From a virus: DNA of 64,000 bases. Made by a program: the position numbers and the translations under genes. The stretch is from IMG/VR virus record IMGVR_UViG_3300023174_000040, positions 1 through 64,000 of that record; one strand, written 5' to 3'. The notes below the pieces were generated by a model that searched no databases, was not told the DNA's origin, and saw only the letters and a list, made by a program, of their open reading frames with translations. Of this stretch, positions 6,455 to 18,014 are shown in pieces (the first letter of the stretch is position 1; each line of letters begins with the position of its first letter).

Positions 6455-9400
6455 ATGCCAAATATTATTGATCATATCATAGTTGAAATTGATTGGACCA
6501 ACAGTGGAATTAACGATCTAGACACAACACTGACGGTCGCAGATATCAACGATAGCGGACAAACATTATACCCTCCCGGCTGTCCCGATTCTGATATTAA
6601 CTCAGTTTGTGCTGATTACACAGGTCCAGTTGGAGCTTGTACTGATAATTTAGCTGATTATGTTGAATATGCTGGAGATCATACAGGGATTGGCAAAGAA
6701 TCTTTTGTTGTTCGTGTTGACAATATATTAAGCAGCTTTCCATCGGCGCTTATTTTGGATTTGCTTCCAAAAGCTCAATGGGGTCACATATTGAGTCAAG
6801 AAGAAAGAGGCTCTATAAATAATGTAGGATTTATAAGAATTAATTATAAATTATATTCTGGTGGAGTTGCTTCTGTAGTGTCTGGGCAATACATCTCAAG
6901 TGGAACTCTGGTTAAAAGTCTTTATACTCTGGTGGATCCTGACGTGCTACTAGGGTCATCTAAATTGTCGTGCTGTCTTGTTGGTGGCAATAAAATTCAA
7001 TCTTGCAATGATTTTGTTTGTTTAGATGTTTTTAGAATAAACTGGGATACCGGTAGTTTAGATGCTTATCAGAACCCTCCTGCGGAGAACAGGATATATG
7101 TAGACCTTACTGTTTTAGAGGGTTATTGTGATCGTAGTTGTGAATGCCCTGCAACTACAACTTCAGGCCCAACAACTACAACAACCACTACAACCACTAC
7201 AACATCACCCCCATGCGCAGATTCTAGCATGTTGTATTTGGGTGCAGCCATAGGTCCTCATGCTCCATACGGAGTGACGGTTCTTCCTAATTTAGCCTTG
7301 TATAAATATGATATAGCTTCTAAAAAATCAACTAGAATAAGTCACGATGTATGGGGAGACCCTATTCTTGGAGATTATTTTCCAACAAATCCTAACTGTA
7401 TCGATATAGCTCATACTAAAAACAAATTTTGGATTGGACCCGTCAATGGTGTCCACCCACCAGATTTTGAACATGGCATAGGGGGATATTGTGATGGTTC
7501 AATAATAACTGAGTGGGATATCGAGTCCTTTGAACCGTTCACAATGTCATATAAAAGGCAATTAATTTTATCTGATTCTGTGCCTAATTTTGGAATGAGT
7601 TGCGATGGAGATGAGACTATCATTACAACCAAAGCAGAGGATCCCTTATACCCAGAAGGCGGTGGCAGAATCATAGTTGGAGTTGACACAAACAATACAA
7701 GTTCTGTGACCGTGCGTGCCGAACTACCAACAAACTGCAGCTTAAGTAGTGCTGCTGATATATGCCTTACAAGCAATGGAAAGCTAATAGTTTCATGCGG
7801 TTGCATGATTACAAGCCCATCTTGGAACATACTAGTGTATGATTATGAATCTGGTTTGTTGGAAAAAAACTATGATATAACAACATCATTAATTGGTTGC
7901 AACTCTTTCCGTGCTGGCTATGGCGGAGTCACAGGTCTGGGTGGAGCAGGTGAAGATATATATCTTTTTACAATTTGCGGCGATGTTTATAAAATGAATT
8001 CCGATGGCACTCTTACCCTTTATGATGAAATAGGAAGAGATCTTTGGGATGAATATAACGATACCCTTGTTTATGGCGGGTATAAAAGTGGACAAAATAC
8101 AAAATTACAAATTTTTGCAGCATCCCAAATAAAGGATTGTATAACTCAGTCTTTGCCTTCTTCATGTAGTTGTAATTCAGTAACAGATGATTGTAATATT
8201 ATTTCTGTTTTTATAGATATTCCTCGTTCTATAATAGCTCCCGTAACAACAACCGTCAATCCCAATGATTGTAATATTTATTTATATGCATGGGGAAATA
8301 ATTTGTTTGGACAAATTGGTGATGGAACACAATTTGAAACCCCTGGGTTTTCCGGTGGCCAAGTTCGTCATAAATTGGTTGGAAATGGATTTGCTAAATT
8401 ATCAAGTGGTGAGAATCACAGTCATTTCTTAGCAATAAAGTCTAATGGAGATTTATATTCTTGGGGCAAAAATTTATATGGAGAGATTGGCAACAACACC
8501 AGAACTGACTCGTTTAACCCAGTTAAAATCGGAGAAGATTATATAGAAGTGAGTGGGGGATCGTATGCTTCTTTTGGCATAAAAAGCAATAGTGATTTAT
8601 ATGCATGGGGAGATGTTGTTGGCGATAACAAACTAGATTATAACACTCCAACCAAAATAGGTGAAGGCTACAAAAAGGTTTCAGCTGGCGAACAATTTGT
8701 TTTTGCAATAAAGTCCAATGGAGATTTATATAGTTGGTGGTATAACTCCATAAACAGCCCAAAGTTTGGGCCAAATAATTATATTCCAACTAAAATAGAT
8801 GAAGATATAGTTGCGGTAAACAGTGGAGATGGAGGTGGAATTGCATTAAAATCCAATGGTGATTTATATCTGATAGCCTATGATGAGTTTTATAATTTTT
8901 CTATAAAAACAAAATTGGGAGAGGGTTATAAAGTAATGGCTCCCGGACATGGGTGGAATGGATACGCCCAGCAACAATACACCCCGTCATTGGCGGCGAT
9001 TAAAAATAATGGAGAGTTACATGTTTGGTACGTCACGGATGATGTTGTTGGAGACTTTCAAATAATTGAAGGTGATTGGCTAGAGGTTAGCACTGGCGAG
9101 GATTTTGTTTTGGCTCTGCGAACAAACGGAGACGTATATGCTTGGGGAGGCAACTTCAAAGCAGCAGGGACATCTCGTCAATCCTCGACGCCAATAAAAA
9201 TTGGCGAGGGCTATTCTTCTATAGCTACATCGGACTGGACCAGTTATGGACTAAAATATAGTTGCCCCACTACAACTACAACAACAACAACAATTGCTCC
9301 TGCGATTATATCCGGAACACTATGGGCTTGGGGATATAACGGGAAGGGACAACTTGGAGATGGAACAGTTTTAGCTAAATCATCACCCATCCAAATAGGT

Positions 9401-10915
9401 TCTGATAATGATTGGAAATCTATAATTGCTAATTCTGGGACAAACCCGGCATCACACACCATGGCCCTAAAAACTAATGGAACACTATGGGCTTGGGGAT
9501 ATAATGAATTTGGCCAACTTGGAGATGGAACAGTTGTTGATAAATTATCACCCATCCAAATAGGTTCTGACAGTGATTGGGAATCAATAAGTGTTGGATC
9601 TAATTTTACCATTGCAATAAAAACTGATAGAACACTATGGGCCTGGGGAAATAATCTAAAGGGTCAGCTTGGAGACGGAACCGGGATCAACAAGAATTCT
9701 CCTATTCAAATAGGTTCTGATAATGATTGGGAATCAATAAGTGCTGGAGGAGAATCTGCTTTTGCCCTAAAAATCAATGGAACACTATGGGCTTGGGGGC
9801 TGAGTCGCTTCTGTCAGCTCGGGAATGGAATGTCTTCTCCCAACCAACTCTCTCCCATCCAAATAGGTTCTGGCAGTGATTGGAAATTAATAAGTACGGG
9901 AGAGAACTCTACCATTGCTCTAAAAAATGATGGAACACTATGGGCTTGGGGATATAATGAATTTGGTCAACTTGGTGTCGGACCGCCTAGATCAACATTA
10001 GACACCCCTACCTTAATAGGCTCCGACAATGATTGGAAATCAATAAGTGTTGGAGGAAATTTTGCCATTGCCCTGAAAACTAATAGAACACTATGGGCTT
10101 GGGGATATAATGGACAACACCAACTTGGAGACGGGACCTGGGTCGATAAAACTTCTCCTGTCCAAATAGGTTCTGATAATGATTGGGAATCAATAAGCGC
10201 TGGAACAGCTCATACTGTTGCCCTAAAAACTAATGGAACATTATGGGCTTGGGGGGCTAATGGATCAGGACAACTTGGAAAGGGTGACCCCTCAGCCCCC
10301 TACTGGGGCAGCATTGCCCAGGTAGGTTCGGATACATGGCACACCGCAATTGCCGGTATTGGGGATAGTCTGGGTATAAAGTCTAATAACACAAACACTA
10401 CAACAACTATTGCTCCAACCACAACTACAACTGTTGCTCCAATCACAACCACTGTTGCTCCAACCACCACAACCGTAGCCCCAGATCCATTTGTTTGTGT
10501 GAGTGGTTCTGTAAATTGCCGAGCAGTTATAACTGATGATATTTGTGCTAATGATCCACCTCAATGCGGCACTTCTGCAAATACATTTATAGGAGGGTTT
10601 GGATCCAATATATGTCAGGCAAAACCGGTAGGAGCAAGTACTTTTGGTAATATTTTCTTAAATTGTCAAATTCAGAATTCCAATGATTATCAGGTCGGTA
10701 TCAGCATGTGTCTTTGGGACGGAAGTATAAATCTTGTGAATTTAAGCATATACGGATTTAATGTTAATTCATATATCTTTATTTCAGATGCTGAAAAAGA
10801 CGTTCCATCTGGATCTACTTCTTCTTATACTCCTTATAACGGCAGGTATTTAATAGTATCACATGGTCCTTTCTACTCAGTATTGCGAAAAGTTGGTAAC
10901 AACGATCAGCCCTGA
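6455..10915 (+). CDS. Giant RCC1-propeller surface protein, 1,486 aa
   Basis: Domains in order: an N-terminal ~235-residue domain starting [14 protein letters not shown], shared with the protein at 11054; a Thr/Pro linker; a beta-propeller-like region (~250-600, repeated I-x-V-x-D strands); a first RCC1-like propeller (~605-935; [16 protein letters not shown], then spaced [12 protein letters not shown] units); a Thr linker; a second RCC1 propeller (~950-1310) of seven near-identical ~50-residue units beginning [16 protein letters not shown]; another Thr/Pro linker; and a C-terminal Cys-containing beta domain. RCC1 propellers mediate protein or glycan contacts. I infer a large receptor-binding or decoration protein of the virion; there is no signal peptide or anchor. 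The second propeller's units are close to identical at DNA level, a sign of recent internal duplication. No catalytic motif was found. Confidence 0.8.
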   Translation: MPNIIDHIIVEIDWTNSGINDLDTTLTVADINDSGQTLYPPGCPDSDINSVCADYTGPVGACTDNLADYVEYAGDHTGIGKESFVVRVDNILSSFPSALILDLLPKAQWGHILSQEERGSINNVGFIRINYKLYSGGVASVVSGQYISSGTLVKSLYTLVDPDVLLGSSKLSCCLVGGNKIQSCNDFVCLDVFRINWDTGSLDAYQNPPAENRIYVDLTVLEGYCDRSCECPATTTSGPTTTTTTTTTTTSPPCADSSMLYLGAAIGPHAPYGVTVLPNLALYKYDIASKKSTRISHDVWGDPILGDYFPTNPNCIDIAHTKNKFWIGPVNGVHPPDFEHGIGGYCDGSIITEWDIESFEPFTMSYKRQLILSDSVPNFGMSCDGDETIITTKAEDPLYPEGGGRIIVGVDTNNTSSVTVRAELPTNCSLSSAADICLTSNGKLIVSCGCMITSPSWNILVYDYESGLLEKNYDITTSLIGCNSFRAGYGGVTGLGGAGEDIYLFTICGDVYKMNSDGTLTLYDEIGRDLWDEYNDTLVYGGYKSGQNTKLQIFAASQIKDCITQSLPSSCSCNSVTDDCNIISVFIDIPRSIIAPVTTTVNPNDCNIYLYAWGNNLFGQIGDGTQFETPGFSGGQVRHKLVGNGFAKLSSGENHSHFLAIKSNGDLYSWGKNLYGEIGNNTRTDSFNPVKIGEDYIEVSGGSYASFGIKSNSDLYAWGDVVGDNKLDYNTPTKIGEGYKKVSAGEQFVFAIKSNGDLYSWWYNSINSPKFGPNNYIPTKIDEDIVAVNSGDGGGIALKSNGDLYLIAYDEFYNFSIKTKLGEGYKVMAPGHGWNGYAQQQYTPSLAAIKNNGELHVWYVTDDVVGDFQIIEGDWLEVSTGEDFVLALRTNGDVYAWGGNFKAAGTSRQSSTPIKIGEGYSSIATSDWTSYGLKYSCPTTTTTTTTIAPAIISGTLWAWGYNGKGQLGDGTVLAKSSPIQIGSDNDWKSIIANSGTNPASHTMALKTNGTLWAWGYNEFGQLGDGTVVDKLSPIQIGSDSDWESISVGSNFTIAIKTDRTLWAWGNNLKGQLGDGTGINKNSPIQIGSDNDWESISAGGESAFALKINGTLWAWGLSRFCQLGNGMSSPNQLSPIQIGSGSDWKLISTGENSTIALKNDGTLWAWGYNEFGQLGVGPPRSTLDTPTLIGSDNDWKSISVGGNFAIALKTNRTLWAWGYNGQHQLGDGTWVDKTSPVQIGSDNDWESISAGTAHTVALKTNGTLWAWGANGSGQLGKGDPSAPYWGSIAQVGSDTWHTAIAGIGDSLGIKSNNTNTTTTIAPTTTTTVAPITTTVAPTTTTVAPDPFVCVSGSVNCRAVITDDICANDPPQCGTSANTFIGGFGSNICQAKPVGASTFGNIFLNCQIQNSNDYQVGISMCLWDGSINLVNLSIYGFNVNSYIFISDAEKDVPSGSTSSYTPYNGRYLIVSHGPFYSVLRKVGNNDQP
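9314..10384. repeat. Seven tandem RCC1 units of 150-165 bp
   Basis: Units begin near 9314, 9479, 9629, 9779, 9932, 10085 and 10235, each opening with a form of ggaacactatgggcttgggg and containing a form of catccaaataggttctg. Seven units match a complete seven-bladed RCC1 propeller. Confidence 0.9.
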
Positions 10916-11016
10916 TTTAGGAAGGTCTCAGCTTCGTCAACCATTAATTTTGGTATCTATCGTGCATTAAAATTTGATGTTTTGGGCAATTTATATTTTG
11001 GTTATTGATTTTTTAT

Positions 11017-11041
11017 CCTTATAACTTTCCCGATTATAAGG
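11017..11041. promoter_or_regulatory. Inverted repeat next to the TATA box of the 11054 gene
   Basis: CCTTATAA (11017-11024) and TTATAAGG (11034-11041) form a perfect 8-bp inverted repeat two bases before the TATATAAAAT box. It has no T run, so it could be an operator or stabilise the 3' end of the upstream mRNA. Confidence 0.5.
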
Positions 11042-11043
11042 CA

Positions 11044-11053
11044 TATATAAAAT
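11044..11053 (+). promoter_or_regulatory. TATATA box abutting the start codon
   Basis: TATATAAAAT directly precedes the ATG, without Shine-Dalgarno. The box and the first ~70 coding bases are nearly identical to those at 6443-6520. Confidence 0.5.
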
Positions 11054-12160
11054 ATGCCAAATATTATTGATCACATCATAGTTGAAATTGATTGGACCAC
11101 CAGCGGAATTAATGGTCTGGATACGACACTAACAGTTGCTGATATATCGGATAGCAGCCACACATTCTACCCGCCCGGTTGCCCTAGTAGCGATATAAAT
11201 TCAGTTTGCGCCAATTATATCGGCCCAGTCGGAGCCTGCACTGATAATTTAGCCAATTATGTTGAATACGCTGGAGACCACACAGGTGTTGGCAAAGAAT
11301 CTTTTGTTGTTCGTATAAGTGGCCCCAATAGTATAACAAGTGATTTCCCGACTGCCGACAATATTTTATTGCTTCCTAAAGCCCAATGGAGTCACAATTT
11401 AAAAAAAACCGAGAAAGATGCAATAAACATAGGCTTCATTAAAGTAAAATATGAATTATATTCTGGCGGGATTGCTTCTGTGGTAGATGGTCAATATGTT
11501 TCAAATGGAGCACTAGTAAAAACTCTCTACACCCTTGTAGATCCAGATATGATGTTAGGATCAGCGGGATCTAAATTAAGATGTTGTCTTCTAGGTGGAT
11601 CCAAGGGTCAATCTTGCGATAATTTTGTTTGTGTAGATGCTCTAAGAATAAACTGGGTTAGTGGTTTAAACGGCTACCAGAACCCCCCTGCGGAGAATAG
11701 AATATACACAGATCTTAATATTTTAGAGGGTTATTGTGATCGTAGTTGTTGTAATATTTTGATTACCGACATTGTAATATCAGAAACTTTTAGCAATGGC
11801 GACAAAACCTTTAAATTAACATTAGACCATCAGACTAACTGTTGTGAAGCCAAAGCCAGTATCGCTGGAGCGCCTTACATTTATGCAAAAGATGTTAGAT
11901 GTAAAAATAACTTGGTTTTTGCCACAGTTAATATACCAGGTCCTACTGAAAATACTAATGTTTGTTTTAAAATGGATTGTTGTAGTTCTTCTTCAGGTTG
12001 TACCACTGAAGATTGCGGAGGTTTTCCTTGTTCCAACCCCCTGACAGATAAATGCTGCTCAGATGGCGCTGGCAACTGTGGTTGCTGTCCGGAAATTACT
12101 TGGGTTTGTTGCCCAGGTCAAGTATATTGTGCGGCATCCTTGGGAGATTGTCCTCCTTAG
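11054..12160 (+). CDS. Surface protein, short paralogue of the 6455 product
   Basis: A 368-residue protein. Residues 1-230 are a clear paralogue of the N-terminal domain of the 6455 protein (same [14 protein letters not shown] start, the VGACTDNLA and [10 protein letters not shown] segments and a matching YCDRSC end). Instead of propellers it carries a ~90-residue beta domain (NILITDIVISETFSNGDKTF) and then the granulin-like Cys knot (EDCGGFPCSNPLTDKCC to C-terminus) also found at the end of the 4670 protein. The shared N-terminus is probably the virion-attachment module and the C-terminal part the exposed module. Position and TATA box match those of its long paralogue, so the two are likely co-expressed. 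Confidence 0.78.
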   Translation: MPNIIDHIIVEIDWTTSGINGLDTTLTVADISDSSHTFYPPGCPSSDINSVCANYIGPVGACTDNLANYVEYAGDHTGVGKESFVVRISGPNSITSDFPTADNILLLPKAQWSHNLKKTEKDAINIGFIKVKYELYSGGIASVVDGQYVSNGALVKTLYTLVDPDMMLGSAGSKLRCCLLGGSKGQSCDNFVCVDALRINWVSGLNGYQNPPAENRIYTDLNILEGYCDRSCCNILITDIVISETFSNGDKTFKLTLDHQTNCCEAKASIAGAPYIYAKDVRCKNNLVFATVNIPGPTENTNVCFKMDCCSSSSGCTTEDCGGFPCSNPLTDKCCSDGAGNCGCCPEITWVCCPGQVYCAASLGDCPP

Positions 12161-12240
12161 CTTTAAACATACAATCTTGTGATTAGACATTAATTTCGAC
12201 TAGTTTAATTATATATAACTTTACCAAAAGTAATTAAATA

Positions 12241-15200
12241 ATGTCAAAAGAAATTGAAAAAAAACTAGAAAAGTTAGACGTAACAACCACAATATCTCCT
12301 TGTGCTTCCTTGCCTTTAGGTGACTCAGATGTTGATTGTGGAGCATGGTGCCCAGATCCATTGTTAAATTGTTGTGAATGGCTGGCTGGACCGGAAGCCT
12401 ACGCAAGAATTCAAGACCCCATCACTTCATGTTATTTTGGATATACATTAGGTAAAATGGATTGTTGTCATTACGGAGCGGGCAGCGTGCTCATCGCCTG
12501 TGATTGCCCTCCCATTGGAAGTTGTTCTAACGAGATTTGCATAGTAGTTCCTCCTCCTGGCACTACAACAACTCCTCCCCCGGTGTGCTTCGGCTTGCCC
12601 GATTTAAGCGGTTATTTAGTTGAAGCAATGTATAGCGATACTGATGGTCCTTGTCCTGGAGGTCATGCCTGTAGTAGAGCTCGTTTTAATTTATATGTTA
12701 ATAATAACTGGATCATGGAGGTAAATTTAAATAATGATTGCCCAGTAGGTAGATCCAACCAGGTCACTGGTGATAAGATCTCGTCGTCAGTACTGCCAGG
12801 GGGCACCGTCGCAGAAGATGGAGTTTTTAAATTTTTCTTACAATGTTGTTGTTGTACCGACGTTCAGGGAGTAGACATGTTGTCTTCTGGTCCACCTGCA
12901 ATTGCAGGGAATGTTGCGACGTGCACTATTTCTACCACAACTACAACCACAACAACAACCACTACAACAACAACTACTACAACTCAAGGTCCTTGTTATT
13001 TTGTAATAGATGATGATTTTTTTGGAACTGGTCACTGGGAAGGTGACTGTTGTTGGTGCCGAACGACTTGTATAGCCGGCCACCCAAGTAACCCGATTTG
13101 CTATAAGTGTCCTTGCTGCTCTCCAGCAGGAAGTAGTACTGCAGTTTTTTCAGAATATCAATCCTGTGATGACTCTAGGATAAATTGTGACCCAGGACCT
13201 GATAATGTCTGCACTACTACAATTGAACCCACAACCACAACTACGACTACAACTACAACTACAACCACAACCACTGGTCCTGGCAACTGTCGTCATACCG
13301 GCTGTCATGATGGAATAACTTGGTTCAGAATTACAAGTCCAGAAGGCGAGGTTGTATTAAGTCAGTGTTTTGTAAATGATATCATAACCGTATTAGATTC
13401 AGAGTGTACTACCACAACAAGTACCACCACAACAACTATTGAGCCTACTCCAACTTTAACAGAAACCCCAGGTTTAACTAGAACACTTACCCTAACGCCA
13501 ACTTTAACAAAAACTCCAACTCAAACCTTGGTTCCTTGTGAATTGTATGCTTGGGGAAATAATTCTAATGGTCAACTTGGAGATGGCACAACTATTAATA
13601 AGTACACCCCAACATTTATAGGAAATTTTTCCAAACTATCCGTTGGTGAAAATCATACTCATTTTTTAGCAATTAAGTCAAATGGAGATTTATATGCTTG
13701 GGGAAATAATTCTAATGGTCAACTTGGAGATGGCACAACCACTGACAGATCAATACCAACAAAAATAGGCACAGATTTTATTGAAGTTTCTGGTGGCACT
13801 GCTGAATCGTTTGCAATAAAATCTAATGGAGATTTGTATGCTTGGGGCAATGGAGGTTACGCAGGCTCACAACTCCCAATTGTTCCTACAAAAATAGGAA
13901 GTGAATTTTCGGCTGTTAGTTGTGGTGAAATCGGAGCGGTGGCACTAAAGACTAATGGGGATATATATAAGATCTCTATTGACCAAATAATCACCGGACC
14001 GATTGATAGCGGATTTATAAAAATTTGTGCTGGCGAGATTGATTATGTGGCACTAAAAAATGATGGAAATGCCTATATTGGCAATCTTTCTAATTCACAA
14101 TTTTATAAAGCAGGTTCGGGTGGTTACATCGATATTAGCATTCACCAGTTGCCATTTGGAATCAAGTCTAACGGTTTTATATACTTGTTGCAAGGTCCAG
14201 ATACTGAAGCTCTTGTTTTTAGCGATCATAATTATAAAATGATAAGAGGGTTGGAGAATAGCAGCGACGGCTTTTTATTGTTAACAAATGACGGTGATAT
14301 ATATTCCTTGAGTTTAGGCGGAGTTGGGAGAAAAATAGGAAGTGGTTTTGACTATATTAGTGCCGGAGACGTCTCTTTTTATGGTTTAAAATGTGCATTA
14401 AGCCCTCCAACCTTAACTAGAACCCTCACCCCAACTCCAACTTTAACCTTAACTTTTACTTCTACCCCTGGTTTAACAAATACACTTACTTCCACACCCG
14501 ATTTAACAAAAACACTTACTTCTACTCCAACACTTACTTTTACCCCAACATTAACAAAAACTCCAACTCTAACAAAAACGCTTACTTCAACTCCAACTCT
14601 AACAAAAACGCTTACTTCAACTCTAACTTTAACACCAACTTTAACTCCCACCCCATCCGCAACAAGATGGTTGACAAAAACTCCAACTTCGACTCCGACA
14701 CTTACTTCGACTCCAACTTTAACAAAAACTCAAACCCATACCCCAACCCTAACTAGGTCATCAGGACCAAATCCAACTCCAACTCTCACAAGAACGTTTG
14801 GCTTAACTCCAACGCCAACTATAATGCCATGTTCTTGCAACATGGAAGAATACACACTTGAGTTGGTGTTCAAGCCAGAGCCAGACAACACAACATTTGG
14901 TAAATTAATAGATTTTAAAGGCAAATCTTCAGATAATGGAATTTATATATATGATAATGGAGCAAATCTTTATATATCATATATACCAGGAGGTTACGTA
15001 GGTCAAACTGAACTCGAAGTCAATGATTATAACCAACTGGTCATCACAAGAAATAAAAATACTAAAAATGTTTGTGTATTTTTAAATAAAATTAAACAAT
15101 TTGAATTTACAGACACGGCAGGCAATGTAGTGTTAAATGATAATATATGGTTGTTTGTAGATGATGATATTACTGCTGTTGAAAATATCGGCAATAGAGT

Positions 15201-16428
15201 TTCTAAAATTAAGTTATTTGCTGAATATTACACGCAACAAGAAATAATTAATCTTCCAATATTTCATGGAAAAATATCAGGCTGTTCACCAGAGGATCCT
15301 TGGACTAGACCAACAACCACAACTCCTGCTCCGCAATCTTATTGTTCTATAAATAGTATAGAAGATATACCTAGTAGTTTATTTTTAAGTATAGATTGTG
15401 AATATGATGAAATAACCACCTCTATTCCAACCACAACAGTCTCTCCTTCTACTACGACAACTACTACTATTTCCCCAACAACAACAACGACAACAACAAT
15501 CTCTCCGTTATGTCTGCCGGAAATCCCACAGAACATAGCCATAGAATGTGTAAACCCGGGAGACACTTCCTCATCAGTATTGGCTTCAATTTCTTGGGAA
15601 TATCCAACTTATTTGTGTAATATACCTAACTGGATGACTGTTTATGTCATAGAGGCAATGTACAATGCCGAAGACCCAGGCTCTAATTGGGTTGAGAAAG
15701 ATTCATTTTTTGCAAGTCTTTATAGTGGCCCCAATCTGGGCACCATACCCAGGGTATCCCGCACTTTTCAAATAAGTAGAGCTCTAGGAGATCACCGATT
15801 TAGAGTTACTGCTGCCCTTATTCAGGTAGGCACTCTATGGGATCATAACACCTCTCGCTCTGTTATTACATCTACAATTAATTGGAATAATTGCGCTTTA
15901 TTAGCAACAAACACTCCTACTCCAACCCCGACTATTACCCCAACTAGGACTTTAACTCCCACCCCCACACAGGCACCAGCCCCAACCAATACTTCTACAT
16001 TAACTTCAACTCCAACAATCACAAAGACATCTACATCTACTTTAATAAATCCCGATTTAACACAAACGCCAACTTCAACTTTCACAAATACTCCAACCTT
16101 GACTCCAACTGGGACATCAACCCCAACCTTAACACCAACCTTAACACCAACCTTAACAAATACCACGACATCAAATAACCCGACTAACACACCAACTTTA
16201 ACAAGAACATCTACTAACACACCAACTTTAACAAGAACATCTACTAACACACCAACTTTAACAAGAACATCTACTAACACACCAACTTTAACAAGAACAT
16301 CTACTAACACACCAACTTTAACAAGAACATCTACTAACACACCAACTTTGACACCAACATTAACAAGAACTCAAACTCCATCTGCAGCAAATCCAAGTTT
16401 GAAAGTTCTCTGGGTTTCTTTCGTATAA
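12241..16428 (+). CDS. Giant modular surface protein with RCC1, ConA-like and FN3-like modules
   Basis: A 1,395-residue protein. In order: a Cys-rich N-terminal domain (~15-105); the DGPCPGGHACSRARFNLYVN module shared with the 4670 protein (~125-210); poly-Thr linkers; two small Cys modules; an RCC1 propeller (~435-715; YAWGNNSNGQLGDGT twice); a long TPT-repeat linker (~720-865); a laminin-G/ConA-like sandwich (~870-1015; YTLELVFKPEPDN, FGKLIDFKG); an FN3-like domain (~1090-1210); and a C-terminal ~180-residue linker of TPTLTRTSTN repeats. There is no signal peptide or membrane anchor. I infer a long fibre or adhesin whose stalk is an extended Thr/Pro polymer. A TATATATAAC box lies about 30 bases upstream. 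Confidence 0.78.
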   Translation: MSKEIEKKLEKLDVTTTISPCASLPLGDSDVDCGAWCPDPLLNCCEWLAGPEAYARIQDPITSCYFGYTLGKMDCCHYGAGSVLIACDCPPIGSCSNEICIVVPPPGTTTTPPPVCFGLPDLSGYLVEAMYSDTDGPCPGGHACSRARFNLYVNNNWIMEVNLNNDCPVGRSNQVTGDKISSSVLPGGTVAEDGVFKFFLQCCCCTDVQGVDMLSSGPPAIAGNVATCTISTTTTTTTTTTTTTTTTTQGPCYFVIDDDFFGTGHWEGDCCWCRTTCIAGHPSNPICYKCPCCSPAGSSTAVFSEYQSCDDSRINCDPGPDNVCTTTIEPTTTTTTTTTTTTTTTGPGNCRHTGCHDGITWFRITSPEGEVVLSQCFVNDIITVLDSECTTTTSTTTTTIEPTPTLTETPGLTRTLTLTPTLTKTPTQTLVPCELYAWGNNSNGQLGDGTTINKYTPTFIGNFSKLSVGENHTHFLAIKSNGDLYAWGNNSNGQLGDGTTTDRSIPTKIGTDFIEVSGGTAESFAIKSNGDLYAWGNGGYAGSQLPIVPTKIGSEFSAVSCGEIGAVALKTNGDIYKISIDQIITGPIDSGFIKICAGEIDYVALKNDGNAYIGNLSNSQFYKAGSGGYIDISIHQLPFGIKSNGFIYLLQGPDTEALVFSDHNYKMIRGLENSSDGFLLLTNDGDIYSLSLGGVGRKIGSGFDYISAGDVSFYGLKCALSPPTLTRTLTPTPTLTLTFTSTPGLTNTLTSTPDLTKTLTSTPTLTFTPTLTKTPTLTKTLTSTPTLTKTLTSTLTLTPTLTPTPSATRWLTKTPTSTPTLTSTPTLTKTQTHTPTLTRSSGPNPTPTLTRTFGLTPTPTIMPCSCNMEEYTLELVFKPEPDNTTFGKLIDFKGKSSDNGIYIYDNGANLYISYIPGGYVGQTELEVNDYNQLVITRNKNTKNVCVFLNKIKQFEFTDTAGNVVLNDNIWLFVDDDITAVENIGNRVSKIKLFAEYYTQQEIINLPIFHGKISGCSPEDPWTRPTTTTPAPQSYCSINSIEDIPSSLFLSIDCEYDEITTSIPTTTVSPSTTTTTTISPTTTTTTTISPLCLPEIPQNIAIECVNPGDTSSSVLASISWEYPTYLCNIPNWMTVYVIEAMYNAEDPGSNWVEKDSFFASLYSGPNLGTIPRVSRTFQISRALGDHRFRVTAALIQVGTLWDHNTSRSVITSTINWNNCALLATNTPTPTPTITPTRTLTPTPTQAPAPTNTSTLTSTPTITKTSTSTLINPDLTQTPTSTFTNTPTLTPTGTSTPTLTPTLTPTLTNTTTSNNPTNTPTLTRTSTNTPTLTRTSTNTPTLTRTSTNTPTLTRTSTNTPTLTRTSTNTPTLTPTLTRTQTPSAANPSLKVLWVSFV
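16183..16353. repeat. 30-bp tandem repeat encoding TNTPTLTRTS
   Basis: Five complete units with no difference (starts 16183, 16213, 16243, 16273, 16303) and a partial sixth from 16333. The identity shows recent expansion or homogenisation. Confidence 0.95.
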
Positions 16429-16441
16429 TCGAGGTAAAACT

Positions 16442-17809
16442 ATGCAACTAACAGAAGAATTAAAAAAAGAAATAGAAAGATTACATCGTGAAACACCTGA
16501 TAATATTCACGGAGTATCTTTGGGATATAAATATAAAAATGGCCTAAAAACAAATGTGATAGGTATTGTTTTTAATGTTGATGCTAAGATACCAGAAACC
16601 GACCTGCCTAGTGATCAGATACTGCCAAAGACAATAAAAGCCGGAGATCAATATTATCTCACTGATGTGATGGAGGCCAAAAGAGCAGAATTTGTTTCTT
16701 GTTATTGTAATTCCGCTAATGCAAATACAAATCCTTGTCCAACTGTTCAAGATATAACAAGGCTGGCTCCTTGGCCAAACGGTGGGTCTGCATTATTGCC
16801 TATGAGGGGTGGGCAAGAAATAGTTCAATACCCAACATCGTGGTCTAATGTGGGCAACTCATATTATGCTAGTTTGGGAACGCTTGGTTTTTTTTGTGTA
16901 GATAACATTGACAACAAGATAGTTGGTGTCACAAATAGTCACGTTGTTTGTCATAGAAGATATTTTGCCACAAACAGAAATTGGGCTACTGAGAACTCAG
17001 ATGCGTATAATACATTCGAACCAAGAAACTGGATTTTGGACAATAAGAACCATAACCCGGGCGCTATAACCTTAATTAACTCTGGTTCATCTGTGAGAAT
17101 TGTTTGTCCTTTTATTAAGAGATATCAACCTGTGGCACCATCGCCCACATACAATTATTCAGATGTTGCTTTAATGGTTATGGATCCTGGTGCGATATCT
17201 TCTTCTGCTTCTTATAAAGTATGGCAGCCGATAGGAACAACAGACTACGCAGGATTTCTAGATTTTGCTACAACTTTAGAAATAGATAACTTATTGAACA
17301 CTAATCCAAGATTATACAGCACTGGAAGAACCACTGGTCCGAAGGGATACGCTGACACAGCAACATGTAGACTTCGTGTAAGATCAGTTGGTGGTTGGTC
17401 TAATGTCTCGAACGTAGGAGAAGAGGCCGATATTACTGTGTGGGGAGACTTGATAGAATATGGCTATGAAGATGGTAGCAATGGAACGTCCTTAGGGGGA
17501 GATTCTGGTTCGGCATTACTCGCAGATATATCCGGGGTCAGGAAAATAATAGGTTTAGTTTTTGCTGGAAATGGTACCATAGGACTGGCCTCTAGGATAG
17601 ATAGAGTTGCCTCTGAGATGAATATACGTGCATGGGATGGAACCTATAATACAGCACTACCTACATCAACAACCGGAGCCTTCACTGGCAGTGCAGTCAC
17701 AACAGATCCGGGTAATATTAAATCTAGCCAGACAATCTTAGTGTATGGCGGAAAAACTTACTACCAAGTTGGATTCACGAAAACTACTGGTTTAACTAAT
17801 ATAAATTAA
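16442..17809 (+). CDS. Trypsin-like serine protease, 455 aa
   Basis: A chymotrypsin-fold protease of the kind often seen as an orphan in bacteria and phages. The likely triad is His167 (TNSHVVCH), Asp241 (YSDVALMVMD) and Ser355 (LGGDSGSALL), in the right order and spacing. Residues 1-85 form an N-terminal domain (GVSLGYKYKNGLKTNVIGI; KTIKAGDQYYLTDVMEA) that recurs in the second protease at 62706, so the two are paralogues. There is no signal peptide. GAGG upstream of the ATG is a weak Shine-Dalgarno. The gene follows the giant fibre gene by 13 bases, suggesting a joint mRNA; processing of surface proteins or attack on host surface proteins are both possible roles. Confidence 0.85.
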   Translation: MQLTEELKKEIERLHRETPDNIHGVSLGYKYKNGLKTNVIGIVFNVDAKIPETDLPSDQILPKTIKAGDQYYLTDVMEAKRAEFVSCYCNSANANTNPCPTVQDITRLAPWPNGGSALLPMRGGQEIVQYPTSWSNVGNSYYASLGTLGFFCVDNIDNKIVGVTNSHVVCHRRYFATNRNWATENSDAYNTFEPRNWILDNKNHNPGAITLINSGSSVRIVCPFIKRYQPVAPSPTYNYSDVALMVMDPGAISSSASYKVWQPIGTTDYAGFLDFATTLEIDNLLNTNPRLYSTGRTTGPKGYADTATCRLRVRSVGGWSNVSNVGEEADITVWGDLIEYGYEDGSNGTSLGGDSGSALLADISGVRKIIGLVFAGNGTIGLASRIDRVASEMNIRAWDGTYNTALPTSTTGAFTGSAVTTDPGNIKSSQTILVYGGKTYYQVGFTKTTGLTNIN

Positions 17810-17810
17810 T

Positions 17811-17975
17811 ATGCAAAAAACAATTCAAGACATCAAAAACTTAATTGCCGACCATAGAAGTTATATTTGTTCTGAATTTTGCGATAATCCAAGTTTTGTG
17901 TATGAAGAGATTTCGAAACTCAATAAATTATTGGAAGAAAAAATTAAACTTGAAGAAAAGAATAACCAAGAATAA
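17811..17975 (+). CDS. Small helical hypothetical protein, 54 aa
   Basis: A short frame starting one base after the stop of the protease gene (MQKTIQDIKNLIADHRSYIC) and ending NNQE. It is charged and predicted helical, with a KLNKLLEEKIKLEEK coiled-coil-like end. It is the last gene before a terminator, and the tight spacing suggests translational coupling. Function unknown. Confidence 0.6.
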   Translation: MQKTIQDIKNLIADHRSYICSEFCDNPSFVYEEISKLNKLLEEKIKLEEKNNQE

Positions 17976-18014
17976 TTTATTGGATGACATATCCTTTTAA
18001 TTTTATTTTTATTT

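Noticed and set aside
15843-16340. Long minus-strand frame rich in VGVLVDVLVK repeats
   Set aside because: Antisense image of the TPT linker repeats; similar frames lie opposite every Thr/Pro repeat region here.
16183-16353. Possible CRISPR-like array from regular 30-bp repeats
   Set aside because: The repeats are contiguous without spacers and are in frame, encoding a protein linker.
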